DNA from: Haplomitrium mnioides
Lineage: Eukaryota; Marchantiophyta; Haplomitriopsida; Calobryales
Direction: 5' to 3'
Length of the DNA: 25,101 bases
Assembly (NCBI GenBank): GCA_049999725.1
Contig: JBNGIS010020726.1
Coordinates: 38,866 to 63,966, forward strand
In this document: in pieces, positions 10,291 through 21,784 of the stretch
How the letters are laid out: every line of letters begins with the position of its first letter
Numbering within the stretch: the first letter of the stretch is position 1
The notes under the pieces: model-generated
Told to the model about the DNA's origin: nothing
What the model saw: only the letters and a program-made list of their open reading frames with translations
The model's database searches: none
Made by a program: the position numbers and the translations under genes

Positions 10291-11073
10291 CTTGTTTGTC
10301 TCCTACGGTTCTATTGCAAGGCCAGATGGTTGTCAAATCGGCTTACAGTGAATTTGCAATCTTTGGCCGCACTGACTAATCGGATCATTGCACTACTTAT
10401 CCTTGTGCTTGTAGCCTGCAGTAAGTTCAGTTTGTGCAAGAATCTGATTATTGTTCTGGATGAGGATGAGGGAAACGGGGACGATGTCTCTGCAGTGCAA
10501 GATTCGATTGAAAGTTTGACACCAAGATTGAGTGTCGATGAGTCAAGTGGTGAGTGGGAAGAGTTTGGTGATATAGAGAGTGTGAAAGACAAAGAGCTGG
10601 ATCCGAGGTCATGGAGACAAGCACTGGAACATGAGCAGGCAGTTCTGGCCGGCTCTTGTCGAGATGATTTACCGTGTGTTAATGGCATAAGAAAGCTTGG
10701 AGATGGCCTAGGAGAAGGCGATCCCAACACCTTACAAGAAGCAATCACAAACCTTAAGGTAGCTGTTGATGGAGGACATGCTCATGCTCAGCCAACCTCC
10801 GCCTTTCTTTACAGCAGTGGGTATGGAGTAGAGCAGAGCGATCTGAGAGCTCATTTATATCATTACTTTGCCGCACAAGGAGGAAATTTCCAGTCAAAGA
10901 TGGCACTCGCATATAGCTACTCTTGCCAGCAGTTGGTTTATAGGGTTGTAAAGCTATACGCAGAACTTGCAGCAGCAGCCAGGATAAGATGCGAAGTTAT
11001 GGCTCCATTTCGTGCGGTTCGGATGTTCTTTTACCTGGCGTTCATTGCAAGTAGGAGTGCGGGAAACCGCTGA
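10291..11073 (+). pseudogene. HRD3-like: captured HRD3/SEL1L 5' fragment (chimeric open frame)
   Basis: The frame is open from after the TGA at 10288-10290 to the TGA at 11071-11073. A hydrophobic, signal-peptide-like segment (IIALLILVLVACS) is followed by KNLIIVLDEDEG and an acidic stretch with EWEEFGDIE, as in plant HRD3A. Then comes a Sel1-type region: AFLYSSGYGVEQSDLRAHLY, HYFAAQGGNFQSKMALAY and VVKLYAELA. HRD3 is the ER-membrane partner of the HRD1 ubiquitin ligase in ER-associated degradation. Plant HRD3 is near 680 residues; only about the first 215 are here. Homology stops at ELAAAA (about 10980), and the remaining ~30 codons read through apparent ARF1 5' untranslated sequence. No ATG precedes the signal segment in frame, so the start appears lost. 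No introns interrupt it, which points to an mRNA origin. Confidence 0.82.
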
Positions 11074-11633
<560 letters not shown>

Positions 11634-12874
11634 TGCATCTGGATGAGTTTGGAAAAAAAAGCAACATCACAAGAATTGGATTCATTGCTACGTTTTATTG
11701 GGTAGTATTTTGGTGGTATGGCGATGCATATCTGGGCAATGGAGAAAAGAGCATTACTTTCTGTTAGTGATGGGGGTTCGCATGCTACTCTGGAGCACAG
11801 GTTCCTGGTCAGCAAAACGAGAGCCATCGTCTTCAGGAAATGGCAACAGGAAGGCAAAGGGAAGGAGGTTTCAATGTGTGTTCTGGTAGAGAGCCTTGTC
11901 ATTCGATGCTGAACCCTTTCTGAGCTGGAGACAGGGTGCTGCAGCAATATTGGGGAGCCTCAAAATTGTGGGGACTCAGAATCCTGGTTTCTCAGTTGCA
12001 CGATTCAAATTTGTCCAAGATTGCTACTTTCTAATCAAGCTGCGTCAAAGGAGTTCAGTTGTTGAAGAGATGGAGCATAGAGGCCATGAGGGTGACATTC
12101 AAGAGGCAACAAAGTTGAAGACTCTATTCTGCAGCAAGCAAGAAAAAACAGTTCAAGAGCAGCAAGCATAAGAAGAAGGTTGGGATTGTGGATTGTGTAA
12201 GTTTCTGTTAGAAGTGCATATGTGTTTGTTTGCAGGTCTGGCCTGAGAATTGGAGACTTGGGAAAAACCAAAAAGAAAGACAACAGTAGGCCAACATTGT
12301 TTTGTGATTTTGTTGGAGGCTGCAAGGAGATCAGAGGAAGTAAACCCTGTAGCTGGAGGCAAAGCGTTTATGGAGTAATTGTCATTTGTTGAAGTTGGAG
12401 TTGGAGAGAAAGGTGCGTGAAAGTGCAAGGCGTCATCATGGCTGAGTTTTCCCGTTACCTCCGGAGAGTGGCAGAAACTCAGCATGAAGATCCATGATCG
12501 GAACCTGCTGTCGGGAACTGATGACACCAGCAGGGAGTTGTGGCAGCTTGTCACTGCCATACATGATGAGGCTGAATGGTCGAAAGCGTTGTGTTGACTC
12601 CACAAGGTGAAGACCACACGGAATGCAGCTGAAGTAGTTTGTAGGTGGGATTTCTGAAGATATGGAGTTAGGAAGATATGGATGGTAGAGATCTTGATAG
12701 TAGTTGGGTAAATTGTGACACCCGATTGTGGGGGTAGACCTTGGAGTATGACACAAAATATATAAAGACAAATGTATTACCTTTCAGTTACTTGTCATGT
12801 TACTTGTATTCATCCACCTTCTCTCTCAGATGTGGTATGCTATGTTGTTTGTTACATGCATGTAAGTACCAGTG
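11634..12874 (+). other. unassigned right part of the nested element
   Basis: The first part, with an A-run near 11653, may be ARF1 3' untranslated sequence. Beyond it no protein family is recognisable. The longest minus-strand open frame (12153-12617) has no motif. A possible TATA-like word, AAATATATAAAG, is at about 12756-12767, preceded by TGTGACACCC at 12715, a common start of plant LTRs. The last ~205 bp could therefore be an LTR, but no matching left copy was found. Confidence 0.4.
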
Positions 12875-12908
12875 AAGTGCAGAGCTCCTCCCCCTATGCT
12901 CTGCACTT
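12875..12908. repeat. perfect 11-bp inverted repeat near the 3' end of the nested element
   Basis: AAGTGCAGAGC (12875-12885) and GCTCTGCACTT (12898-12908) can pair around a 12-nt loop. The element ends 12 bases later. It could be a terminator or polyadenylation-associated hairpin, or a recognition structure. Confidence 0.85.
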
Positions 12909-12920
12909 CTTATCCCAACA

Positions 12921-12925
12921 GTCCT
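12921..12925. repeat. right target-site duplication of the nested element (GTCCT)
   Basis: Exact copy of 9487-9491, directly after the terminal CCCAACA. Confidence 0.85.
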
Positions 12926-14550
12926 CAATGGCCAACAAATTAAAGGACCTTCTGTCCGCAAATGGCCACTGCCAATCCAGAAAGGACCTTTAGTCCTCAT
13001 GTCAAAAAGACAATGCCCAATGATGGAAAGTAAGCTGCATAATGATCTCAATGGACCTTTAGTCCAACCAGCGCACTCGTTGAGCAAGCATCATCTTAAT
13101 GGACCTTTAGTCCAGCCAGTGCACTCGCTCAGCAAGCAACATCTCAATGGACTTTTAGTCCAACTAGCGCACTCACTAAGCACGCAACATTCCAAAGGAC
13201 CTTCAATCCAGCCAGCCAATTTGCTAAGCACACAACAAATCTGCAGAGGACCTTTAGTCCCATATATATACAAGCTACATGAGCAATAACAAAGTGGATC
13301 TTTAGTCCCCCATCGTCAAAGTATACCACATGACAATGTGAAGTTGGCAAAGCATTCTATTAATGCATCTAGATCACCAATTGATCAATCAAGCACAAAA
13401 ATAGCATTTCAAGTCCTCATATCAATATATGGACTCAAACAGAGTGGTAGAAATTGGTACCAAAGATTCAAGTAAGAAATGATGACACTAAATTTTACAA
13501 ATGATGACATTGCTCCATGCTTGTTCATGAAACATCAAGGCTCTCAATATGTCGTAGTTGCACTTTATGTAGATGACATAAATATTTTGGCACAAAAACT
13601 CTAGCTGCCAGCACTATCGCCAAATTGAAGGATATATTTGAAATGCGAGACATTGGAGAACCTGATTTCTGTCTCGGAATCCAGTTTGAGCATATAGCCA
13701 ATGGCATTCTAATCCACCAGTCCACATATATGGCCAAGATTCTCAAACAATTCAATATAGACAATGCTCATCCAACAAACACTCCAATGGAAATGAGATC
13801 TTCGGACCCAACCAAGGACATGTTCGGAAAGCGCAAGGAACATGAACAAATTTTGGGATCAAAAAAACCATATCTATCAGCAATAAGAGCTCTCATGTAC
13901 CTTGTAAATCAGACTAGACTTGATATATCATTTGCAGTAAATATGCTTGCAATGCACAACTCCCAGCCCACCATTCGCCATTGGAATGGGCTCAAACACA
14001 TTTTCAGATACTTGAGAGGTACAAAGGATATGGGAATGTTCTTTCCTAAAAATGCAACAAATGATATTGTTGATTATGTCGATGCTGGATATTTATTTGA
14101 TCCTAATGACGCAAAGTCTCAAATAGGATATGTCTTCTTTAAAGGAAGCACTGTTATCTCATAGAAGAGCACCAAACAAATAATTACTACTACCTCGACC
14201 AATCATGCAAAAATCATAGCTCTTTATGAGGCTAGTACGGAATGTATATAGCTCCAACAACTCATTGATCATATCAACATCAATACCAGCCAACCTCTAC
14301 TTCATTCTCCTACAATAATATACAAGGACATTCGACCATATGTCGACTAGATTGCTCAAGGCTTTATCAAGGGAGATAGGATTAAACACATTGCTCCTAA
14401 ATTCTTTTACACTTATGAGCAACATGGTGACAAAATAAATGTCCAATGGATAGCAAGCAAAGATAACAAAGCAAATATCTTTACCAAACCTCTTCCACCC
14501 GCCTTGCACATACTCAAGGGTTTGGTTTGATAAGACTCTCTGAATTACAG
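12926..14550 (+). pseudogene. copia reverse transcriptase C-terminal half and RNase H, decayed
   Basis: The RT frame resumes here in phase with 8761-9491 and runs through the second repeat block with a single in-frame stop (TAA at 13287-13289) to IYGLKQSGRNWYQRF (near 13420-13470). The catalytic YVDD box is intact at 13566-13577 (VALYVDDINILAQ). A frameshift follows near 13600, then 13625-14164 holds FEMRDIGEPDFCLGIQFEH, HQSTYMAKILKQF, YLSAIRALMYL and the RNase H start VDAGYLFDP. A TAG at 14162 replaces the usual Trp before KSTKQ. The RNase H motif NHAEI reads NHAKI, losing an acid. FTKPLPPALHILKGL marks the end of pol (near 14480-14530). No polypurine tract is obvious before the 3' LTR. Confidence 0.87.
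13050..13260 (+). repeat. 48-bp in-frame tandem repeat inside the RT gene
   Basis: Unit starts at 13050, 13098, 13146 and 13194 are exactly 48 bp apart, and the next start is 51 bp on (13245). Each encodes a 16-residue unit like NGPLVQPAHSLSKHHL. The GGACCTTTAGTCC core is shared with the 36-bp block at 9238, so the two blocks look related with different spacer lengths. Further GPSV and GPLV cores lie at 12945-12990. Confidence 0.92.
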
Positions 14551-14571
14551 TAGAACAACACACAATAATTG

Positions 14572-14575
<4 letters not shown>

Positions 14576-14621
<46 letters not shown>

Positions 14622-14734
14622 NNNNNNNNNNNNNNNNNNNNNNNNNNNNNNNNNNNNNNNNNNNNNNNNNNNNNNNNNNNNNNNNNNNNNNNNNNNNNNN
14701 NNNNNNNNNNNNNNNNNNNNNATATATATATATA
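14576..14734. repeat. (TA)n microsatellite with assembly gap 14622-14721
   Basis: TA repeat on both sides of 100 Ns within the 3' LTR, equivalent to the array at 3839-3942. Confidence 0.95.
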
Positions 14735-14799
14735 GCACCCTATGTAAGTGGTCATCCACACATTCATTCACTCATTCATACTCTCACTCTTGGAGACTC

Positions 14800-14800
<1 letters not shown>

Positions 14801-14842
<42 letters not shown>
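14801..14842. repeat. (TG)21 microsatellite in the 3' LTR
   Basis: Twenty-one TG units, expanded relative to about five in the 5' LTR, so the expansion happened after integration. Confidence 0.95.
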
Positions 14843-14844
<2 letters not shown>

Positions 14845-14861
14845 GCGCTCATGTGATAGCA

Positions 14862-14866
14862 TGAAT
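14862..14866. repeat. right target-site duplication of the copia element (TGAAT)
   Basis: Exact copy of 3831-3835, directly after the terminal GATAGCA. Confidence 0.85.
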
Positions 14867-16129
14867 CAAATACTTGCTTCAATTTTGGAGGTGATGCGTT
14901 TGTCATTGTTGGCAACACTCAAATGAGCAGTAAATTCTATACAAGTTGGACTTCTAAACGAGAATGGAAGATCCTATGGAAATAGAAAGTGTTTTGTGGA
15001 ATCTTCATATGAGAGTTTAGACATTGATTCAAGCAAAGAGTCTTAGTCACTGAATACTTCTATAGATTTATCGCCAAGAGCTTTGATTGTTTTAGAAAAT
15101 GTATTTTCTTATACTCAAGATTTTGATGAAGATTCTAGTTTGACGTGGTCAATTTCTCCTACATCCAAGCTGGTCTACATAGATCAAAAAACAATTTTAG
15201 GAGAACAAAAATTATTTTTGATGATGCACAAGATCTTGAAGATAATGCTTTATTTCAAATAGTTGGATTTGCTTACGATCGACAAAAACATAAGTTTGTT
15301 TTCTAGGCCAAAACCCAAATGAGTAAGTACTTTACGTGACAATTCACTGCTCAAAGTTCATCATGACAAGAGCTTTGCAAAGAAAAAGCTGGATCCGATA
15401 TCAATTTTGAGATTGAGGAGAGGTTCATATTGTCAAAATAATTGTTTGTCATTGTGTAATATAGGTTTCTTAAGAAGTGTAGGAGAAACATACTTTCGGT
15501 AAAGCATGAAGAATCAAGATATTAACTTGGAGTGAGGACTACCAAGAAAAGACTCCAATCTTGATAATTGATTTACTTTGCTTAGCAATACCATTGTCTA
15601 CAAAAGAGCTTTCAAGTCAATATTATCCGTAGGGCATGATAGAATCCAAAGGATTCAAAATACGAAGAATACAGATCTTAGAGGCATTTTTTGAAAATAG
15701 AGAACTATCTGCCAAAGGAGTATTCATGAATTGATGGAAATTTTTTTCAAGAACACTATATGAGAAAACTCACTTACAAAGTTTATAATTTGTCGAATAA
15801 TTTTACAAAATGGGAAGTTTATGACTATTATAAAACTAATTTGAAAGAGAAAAAAATATGATTATATTTTGAGTTTTTCTGGTTTTACAAAACATTGGAA
15901 AACACATTTTCCAAATGTTAAGATTCCAAAGCGTAATAGATTTGCCATTTATAAAACCTACAAAGAAATTAAATCGTTGTAGGAAAATATGTCTTAGAGT
16001 TTGACAAAAGTAACAAACTTCTTTCTCTTTGAAACAAATAGTTATTATAATGCTTGTATTACTAGAGTCAAAGCTTAGTTTTGGAGATGCTAATATTTAA
16101 TACTTTAAGAATACATAGGTTTTGTCATT

Positions 16130-16620
16130 GTTGATTTGTTTCTTAAATAAGGCTCGAGTCAAAAAATGCATACAAATTGAAACTGTCAGATAAGACTATA
16201 TGCTTGCATAGGGTTTGCTACTTTTAGTTTGAATCCAAAGCATATGGAGAGTCAAAGAAAATGCAGAAATTTTTCTGGTTCTTGTTTGTGAGAAGAGACA
16301 CGTGCAAGGTTTTGCCATTGTTGCCTTCAATCCATGACCCAACTTGAGATAAACGAGATCAAGAACCGTTTATATTGTTTGTGACTTTATGCGTGCATAG
16401 GTTTTGCTTTTGTTTCTTTCAATTTCAACCGCGACTATTGTCAAAGCAAGCCAAGGAATTGATGTTGTTGCTCTTGATCCTATGCACATATAGAGTTGAA
16501 GTTAGCATAGGAATTGTAGTTTTAGTTTGTGACCCCATTCGCTCAAACATTTTGTTTTTCTCTTCTTGAATCTCTTGCGTTTGTTGAGTCAAAGACTTGT
16601 GAGTGGTGTTTGTTTCTCTA
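16130..16620 (+). repeat. low-complexity, degenerate repeats within the DUF7869-like pseudogene
   Basis: Between the FPNVKIP and GMDQKKT motifs coding similarity is lost. Imperfect copies of GACTTTATGCGTGCATAGG appear near 16194, 16382 and, more diverged, 16470-16530. Related words occur on the opposite strand in the 37-bp array at 21785-22190. Confidence 0.4.
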
Positions 16621-18488
16621 AGATAACCTAGTTGTTGTTATAGTTATTCTCAATCTTCTACTTAAAAAAAAATTATAAAAAAAAAGAGTTTGAATGGTTG
16701 TTTTTAGTTTTGACCCTTTGCAATTGAAATGTTTGTTGATGTTGTTTTGAATATTCTATGTGCTTGAAGCTATCTTTTTAAATTTGCAACATCAAGACTT
16801 ATTTCACAGAATTATTTATATATTTTTGGTGCTTTTGGATGATGAAGTCAAATATAATTGGGACTTGTTTATTCATCGTGACCAACAAATGAAAGAAAGA
16901 AAAAAAACATGCAAACCATCAAAGAAAATGCTATATCAATGGTTAAAAGTACTTGGGTATTATGATTAATGGAATGGAATAAAAGAAAACAACAATTTTA
17001 CATGGCTTTCACCACCAAAAAACATCAATAAAGATTGTTTGGTAGGTGTACATGTTGTTGGTGTATTTATATTCAATCATGCTATTTTTTTAGGGTGTTT
17101 TTAACCTACAAAAACTTAAGAAGCAACTTCAATGCAACAATTACAATACACAATAGAATATTTTGTGACTTTGAAGAGTCTCTACCTTTCATATTGTATC
17201 TTAAGTTGAACAATACGACACAAAAGAATAAGAATTCCATCTTATTTAGAAATCTAAGTCTCATGATCACCAAGAATGTTTTCCAAAAAATCAAGGTAGG
17301 ATTTCTCATTGTTGGCCATACTCACGATCAAATCAATCAAGTGTTGAGAAAATTCTCAAAATGTTTGAAATGTGTCAAGGCTTTCACGATAACAAGTCTT
17401 AGCAAGGTGTTACAATTATCTTATGATCCTAAACCATAAGTAACTCTTCTCATGGAGACTTGGGATTTCAAATTGTTTTTGCAACAACGTCCCTCATTGG
17501 TTCAAAGGATGCATGATTTTTCCTTCAATCAACAATTCAAGTTCAAGTTGAGTGATTCGAAGGCAAAGATTTAGAGTAAAAATTTTTCAACAGATGAATT
17601 GTGGTTTACTTTGAATGGTGTTTGTCAACTCAAGTGTCTACAAAAAGCACACACAAAATTTTTAAGATCAATATTGATTCCTCTAAAGGTATATTTTGAA
17701 GTCAAACAATCTCAAAAAGAAGATAGAGAAGTTGACATGGAGAAAGTGGTCTTTGCTATTCAGAGCAATATAAGTAAGAATCGCCACAAGTTCCTTACAG
17801 ATTCAGATATTCAATGGTGGAATGACTTTTTCCTACCCAACAAGAGATTGTGGCTTATATCTTTGAAAGAAAAGGCAAAAACTCAAAGCAGAATTCATCT
17901 TTCCACCTTCACAATCTACAAAAACTAGCAATGATTCTCAAAATGTTCATCTAACCCCTCAAATTGATGCTCACTAGCCAAAGGAAGATGTTCAAATAGA
18001 ACTTATGCTCTCTACACATCAAGCAATCGATGATGGAGCAACTAAACCGCGAGAAGGGACTACTTTAAATCAAACAAGATACGAGTACAAATTTGGCAAC
18101 CTACATGATATGAAAGCTTAAACGTTTATTTGTGTTGTTGCATCACTCGACTCAAAAGGCATACCGTTTTGGATTCCCAAAGTCTTCAAAGTTTTGCTAT
18201 TTAGTAAGGAAAAACCTCCAAACCCGAAACAAGTACGTGTTCAATGATTTTCTTGTGAGGATGAGGATATATTTTTTGGACAATACTTTCTAGAACAATT
18301 AGTAGCAACAAAAGGAAACGCAAATCCAAGTTCATATCAATGTATTTGATGTAACAAAAATCAGGATTCTCTCTTTCGACTTTATTCTCACAAAAAAAAC
18401 CAATTGAAAAAAAAACCACTCTAGCTATTATTAAAAAAAATCTATTTGAGCATAAAAGATAGAAAGCAATTGATTCTGAAGTGTTTGA

Positions 18489-18493
18489 AAGAG
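18489..18493. repeat. left target-site duplication of the 2.9-kb LTR-like insertion (AAGAG)
   Basis: AAGAG lies just before TGTGGGAGCAC and recurs at 21381-21385. Confidence 0.8.
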
Positions 18494-19639
18494 TGTGGGA
18501 GCACGGTTGCTGACAGGAAATCAGAAGTAGCTCGAATAAGTTCTTTTCGACGCAGTGGAGTAAGAAGGAAATGGTAAAGCTTTAAGTTTTGGATTAATGA
18601 GTGTAGAATTGTAAGATGTAAGGATTAGAGGAATAGTTTTGATATCATTGGCCAAGGAGAGAGGGCTAAATGATGAAGAAGTGATGTTCTTTTTAGTGGG
18701 AGAAAAGAAAAATTTGTAAAACCAATCTAGTTGTTGAGGGCTAGCCAGCCCCTATCAGTCTACATGTGTGGATGGATAGCTTGCCCAAGAGCCAGTGGAA
18801 TTGCATTGGAGGACAAGTTGCCCTGCTGTTTTGTGCCCTGAACTAGATCCGTCTAGGGGCAGAGTATTAAGCGGTGGTCTTATACCATGTGGGGATGCCT
18901 CTCGAAGGATAATTAGAGTCAAATGTTTATATAGTGCTTGTGACTTATGACAGAAGACTTATGGGATTTGGAGGTGACTGGGGAAAGCCACCTGTTATGA
19001 AGCATTCGAGGGAGCCACGAGTGTTTGGATCGGAATGAGAATCCAAAGATGAGGAAAAGATTTTCGGAATCGATCAGTTATGAGCAAGGGGAATTAATTG
19101 AAATTGAAGGATGATCGTTTGCTATGCGAAGGAGGAGATGATTTGTAATGATCCGATACGAAGTGGAAGATCTACGAATGAAAGGTAAGATTGATCAGTG
19201 TTGAAGGCTTCTGAAGGAATCGAATGTCGTAAAATTTAAGGAATAAAATCTGCGAAGCGAACTCTTGAGAAGGAATGATCAATGGATTGGTTAAGAGGAA
19301 GGTTCATTGGCACGGAGTTTTTTGATGACGAATGAAGGTGCTTGGGGAAATCAAATTGAGACGATGCTGCGGGTAGATTTGCGTGAGTACCTGGTGTGGA
19401 AATGCTCCTGCTGCGAAGTAATGAGCTGAAAAGGAAGAATTGTATTATGAAAGGAATCGAAGTGAAGAATGGTCGTGCGAGATAGGCCGATGCGGAAATA
19501 TGTGGAAAGGAAGTGAATAAAGTGGGAATTAATCGGATCAGCGAGGAAGTGATCGGCGATGGAATTTCTGCTGTTTGAATAATTGGAATCGGAAGGAATT
19601 GGAAATTTTAAGGGGATAAGAAAGAATAAGTCCGTGAAC

Positions 19640-19705
19640 GGAAGTGTGTTCCGTGAAGTGGAGTCCGTGGTCCATGGTCTGTGGTCTGTGAAGGAGAGTC
19701 CGTGA
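19640..19705. repeat. short GTCCGTG / GTGGTC repeats
   Basis: GTCCGTG occurs several times (near 19630, 19665 and 19697), with GTGGTC or GTCTGTG variants between. A minor tandem feature inside the 2.9-kb LTR-like block. Confidence 0.7.
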
Positions 19706-19734
19706 GTCCGAAGAAGGCTTCAGAGCTTTGCGTT

Positions 19735-19905
19735 ACGTTGTGGGGAACCCCAGTTAAGGGGGTTCCGATTTGCTTTCCGAAGTGGGGAACCCCGGTTACG
19801 GGGGATTTAGTTTTGTGTCCGTGTGGGGATTCGAAGTGGGACACCCCGGTTTAAATGGTTCCGATGGATTACGAAGTGGGGAGCACCGGTTAGGAAGGTT
19901 GCTTT
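19735..19905. repeat. GC-rich, hairpin-forming repeat, about four units
   Basis: Four imperfect units of 40-55 bp each contain GTGGGGAACCCCGGTTA or a variant, the later ones introduced by GAAG. In the first unit GGAACCCC pairs with GGGGGTTCC over a short loop, so each better-kept unit can form a stable stem. The sequence stands out from the AT-rich surroundings. Confidence 0.8.
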
Positions 19906-21152
19906 CCGATGAGATCAACGGGAGGATTGGTGAAATAGTGATATAAGAAATGGCGACTTATCGGTGTTTTGTGCGAGAAAAAGGAAGGTGCGTGAGGAGA
20001 AGAGTTTTGAATGGCGAATCAGTGATTTGTTGTGGTTTCAGTGTGGAAGTCGAACTGAAAGTTCGATAGTTCGGAAAGGGCGAAACGACTACTATGCGGA
20101 AGTTGAAAAGTTCGAAGTTGAAGAGGAAGAGTCAGTGAAAGTTTGAAAGTTAGCATAAGAACAATTGTTAGTAGTTAGTTCTTATCACGAGCGAAGTCTG
20201 TGTAAACTAGTGTAAATGAGTTATTTAGTTTAAGAACGGGTTGTGAGTTGTTAGTTCTTATTGTAAATTTAGTGTAAAGAAGTTAGCGTGTAGAGAAGTA
20301 AGTTAGTTTGAATTGGAATTAGAATGACTGTTATTGTCAGTTGAGCAGGATAGGGGGTACAAGCCTGTTGGCGAGTTCCTGTTTTGCTGGTTAGTCTCAT
20401 TGTACATGTGTGCTTCAAGAAATATACAGAGAGTTCATGTCTGTGAGGTCCCTTGCTCAAGTTGTTGATTGCAGATTCATGAGGAGCAGTTTGAGGAAGG
20501 AACAAGGATTTGCAGTTAGAGTTGGTTGGTGAATGTTTTGCAGGTTTGCAATTGAAGAAGCAGTCAGGTAGCATTAGAGGAGTGCATGTCAGGAGGTGCT
20601 TGAGTGTGTCCTGCTGGTGGGCTTGGGTTCTGAGTTCCAGGTTGTAAATTTGTGGGAGGTTTAGTGGCAAATCAATTCTGCTTTAAATTCTGTTCTGTTA
20701 TGTGATTGTTATATTTTTAAGGAGAGAACCTGCTGTGGTCAATCAGTCAGTGGATACTGGTTGGTGGGTTGCAGTAGAGCAAGGAGTGCTCAGGATTGTG
20801 TGTGCCTATGGAATAGGTGGGCATTTCAACAAATAAACAGAGTAGTGGGTGGTTGGAGGAACAGCAATTGGATGTGAGATCAGGAGGGTCGTTCCATAGC
20901 TGAGTTCTCAACATCGAAGCTCTGGGATATATTGGGTTGGAGTGGCTTGAGTATCTAGTTTGAGGGAAGTGAGATGTTGTAATGAAGGTAGGCACTGGAG
21001 TGTTGGTTTGAGAGTTCCTAGCAAGTTGGGGAACTAGTTGCTTGTGAGTTTCTTTGATTCAGCTTCTGTTTAAAATCAGCATGTACAGCAGCTTTCTTGT
21101 CCTAGAAGTGTCAGTCATACAATTTGAGTAATTCTTGGCTTTTGTTCTATTA

Positions 21153-21170
21153 TAGTAGTAGTAGTAGTAG
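21153..21170. repeat. (TAG)6 microsatellite
   Basis: Six TAG units in a row inside the 2.9-kb LTR-like block. Confidence 0.95.
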
Positions 21171-21380
21171 TTTATGTGTTTGGTTTTGTGGAGAAAGGTT
21201 GTCAGTCCTAGAGTGGAGAGAGGTCTATCTCTAAACTGATAGAGTGCAGTTTCAGAACTCTTTAAAGAACCTAGAAAGTTGGTAAAAGTGGATTAAGAGC
21301 AGATTTCTATATAGATCTTGCGTGGTTCGATCTTTGGTTGTTGTTTTTTGGGGTTGGAGTGCTGTTGTTGTGCTATGACA

Positions 21381-21385
21381 AAGAG
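21381..21385. repeat. right target-site duplication (AAGAG)
   Basis: Exact copy of 18489-18493, directly after ATGACA at the end of the 2.9-kb block. Confidence 0.8.
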
Positions 21386-21477
21386 ATTCAATCAACCTCA
21401 CCATTATTGAGACAGACTGTGAGAATCTTGATGAGTCTTTTGAAGTTGAATCTCAAGAAGTCAATATGAGCGACTAA
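21386..21477 (+). pseudogene. C-terminal tail of the DUF7869-like coding region
   Basis: In phase with the bases before the 2.9-kb insertion, this codes for an acidic tail (pieces: LTIIETDCENLDE, FEVESQEVNMSD) and ends at TAA 21475-21477. The acidic composition and the rejoined frame suggest it is the displaced end of the protein that starts at 14964. Too short for a firm family call. Confidence 0.55.
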
Positions 21478-21784
21478 AGTTATTTAGAAACCCCATTGTT
21501 TATAGTGTACTTTCAACTTATGTTGTAATTTAAGTTTCTATATTTTATAAAGTACTTGAGAATTTTATTCAAGAAATTTTCTAAATTTATATATCATCTT
21601 GAAATTTTTAATGTAAATCATGCATAGTTGATTTTTATCATCTACAATGAAAAATTTAAACATTCAATCATAATCAATGTTTTAGCTATTAAATCTTTTG
21701 GTATAGATCATTTGGATTTCTGAAGCATGTGCATAGTTTGACTACTTAATCCTTTGCTAACATTGAATTTGATGCAAAACTTCA
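21478..21784. other. AT-rich 3' flank of the DUF7869-like pseudogene
   Basis: Strongly AT-rich with no open frame of note and no repeat I can define. Probably the 3' untranslated or flanking sequence of the DUF7869-like element. Confidence 0.5.

Larger units (their letters stand above)
14570..14861 (+). repeat. 3' LTR of the copia element
   Basis: It begins TGCTTTTATATA and ends GATAGCA. The segment from 14739 matches the 5' LTR apart from six transitions and a much longer GT array. A 100-N gap at 14622-14721 interrupts its (TA)n array, so its length is approximate. Confidence 0.86.
14964..18493 (+). pseudogene. DUF7869-like transposon protein, heavily decayed, main part
   Basis: Reading across three frames from an ATG at 14964 recovers a family of plant transposon proteins. 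Landmarks in order: an acidic N-terminus (15000-15180), FPNVKIPKRNRF (15908-15943), KYLG...NGME*KKT at 16950-16991 (family motif GMDQKKT), VGVHVVGVFIFNH (about 17042-17080), ILYLKLNNTTQKNKN (near 17190-17226), KVGFLIVGHTHDQI (17293-17334) and a C-terminal PFWIPKVFKV segment (near 18170-18195). The LDN motif reads LNN, an Asp-to-Asn change at 17209-17211 in what I infer is an RNase H-like catalytic fold. From 17035 to 17928 one frame holds with stops only at 17437-17439 and 17572-17574; elsewhere there are several shifts. The coding end lies beyond the 2.9-kb insertion, at 21386-21477. Family recall is from memory; a profile search would settle it. Confidence 0.72.
18494..21380 (+). mobile_element. 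2.9-kb solo LTR or non-autonomous LTR-type element
   Basis: The 2,887-bp block begins TGTGGGAGCAC and ends GTGCTATGACA. These ends are inverted matches at 8 of 11 positions and carry TG...CA. AAGAG flanks both sides. Removing the block and one AAGAG joins a Glu/Asp-rich open frame that ends at 21477. No transposon protein is recognisable inside, and open stretches up to 133 codons lack motifs. A TATA-like word is at 18925-18933. Base composition is richer in G and CG words than the AT-rich flanks. The length suits a long LTR, such as some plant Ty3/gypsy elements have. I found no internal primer site or repeated ends, so a solo LTR is the simplest reading. Confidence 0.78.

Noticed and set aside
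12153-12771. Minus-strand open frames of 96-154 codons
   Set aside because: No recognisable domain, mutually overlapping in different frames, inside the cargo region of the nested element.
19608-20995. Several open frames of 60-133 codons on both strands
   Set aside because: They lie in the protein-less 2.9-kb LTR-like block, show no domain and include repeat-derived sequence.
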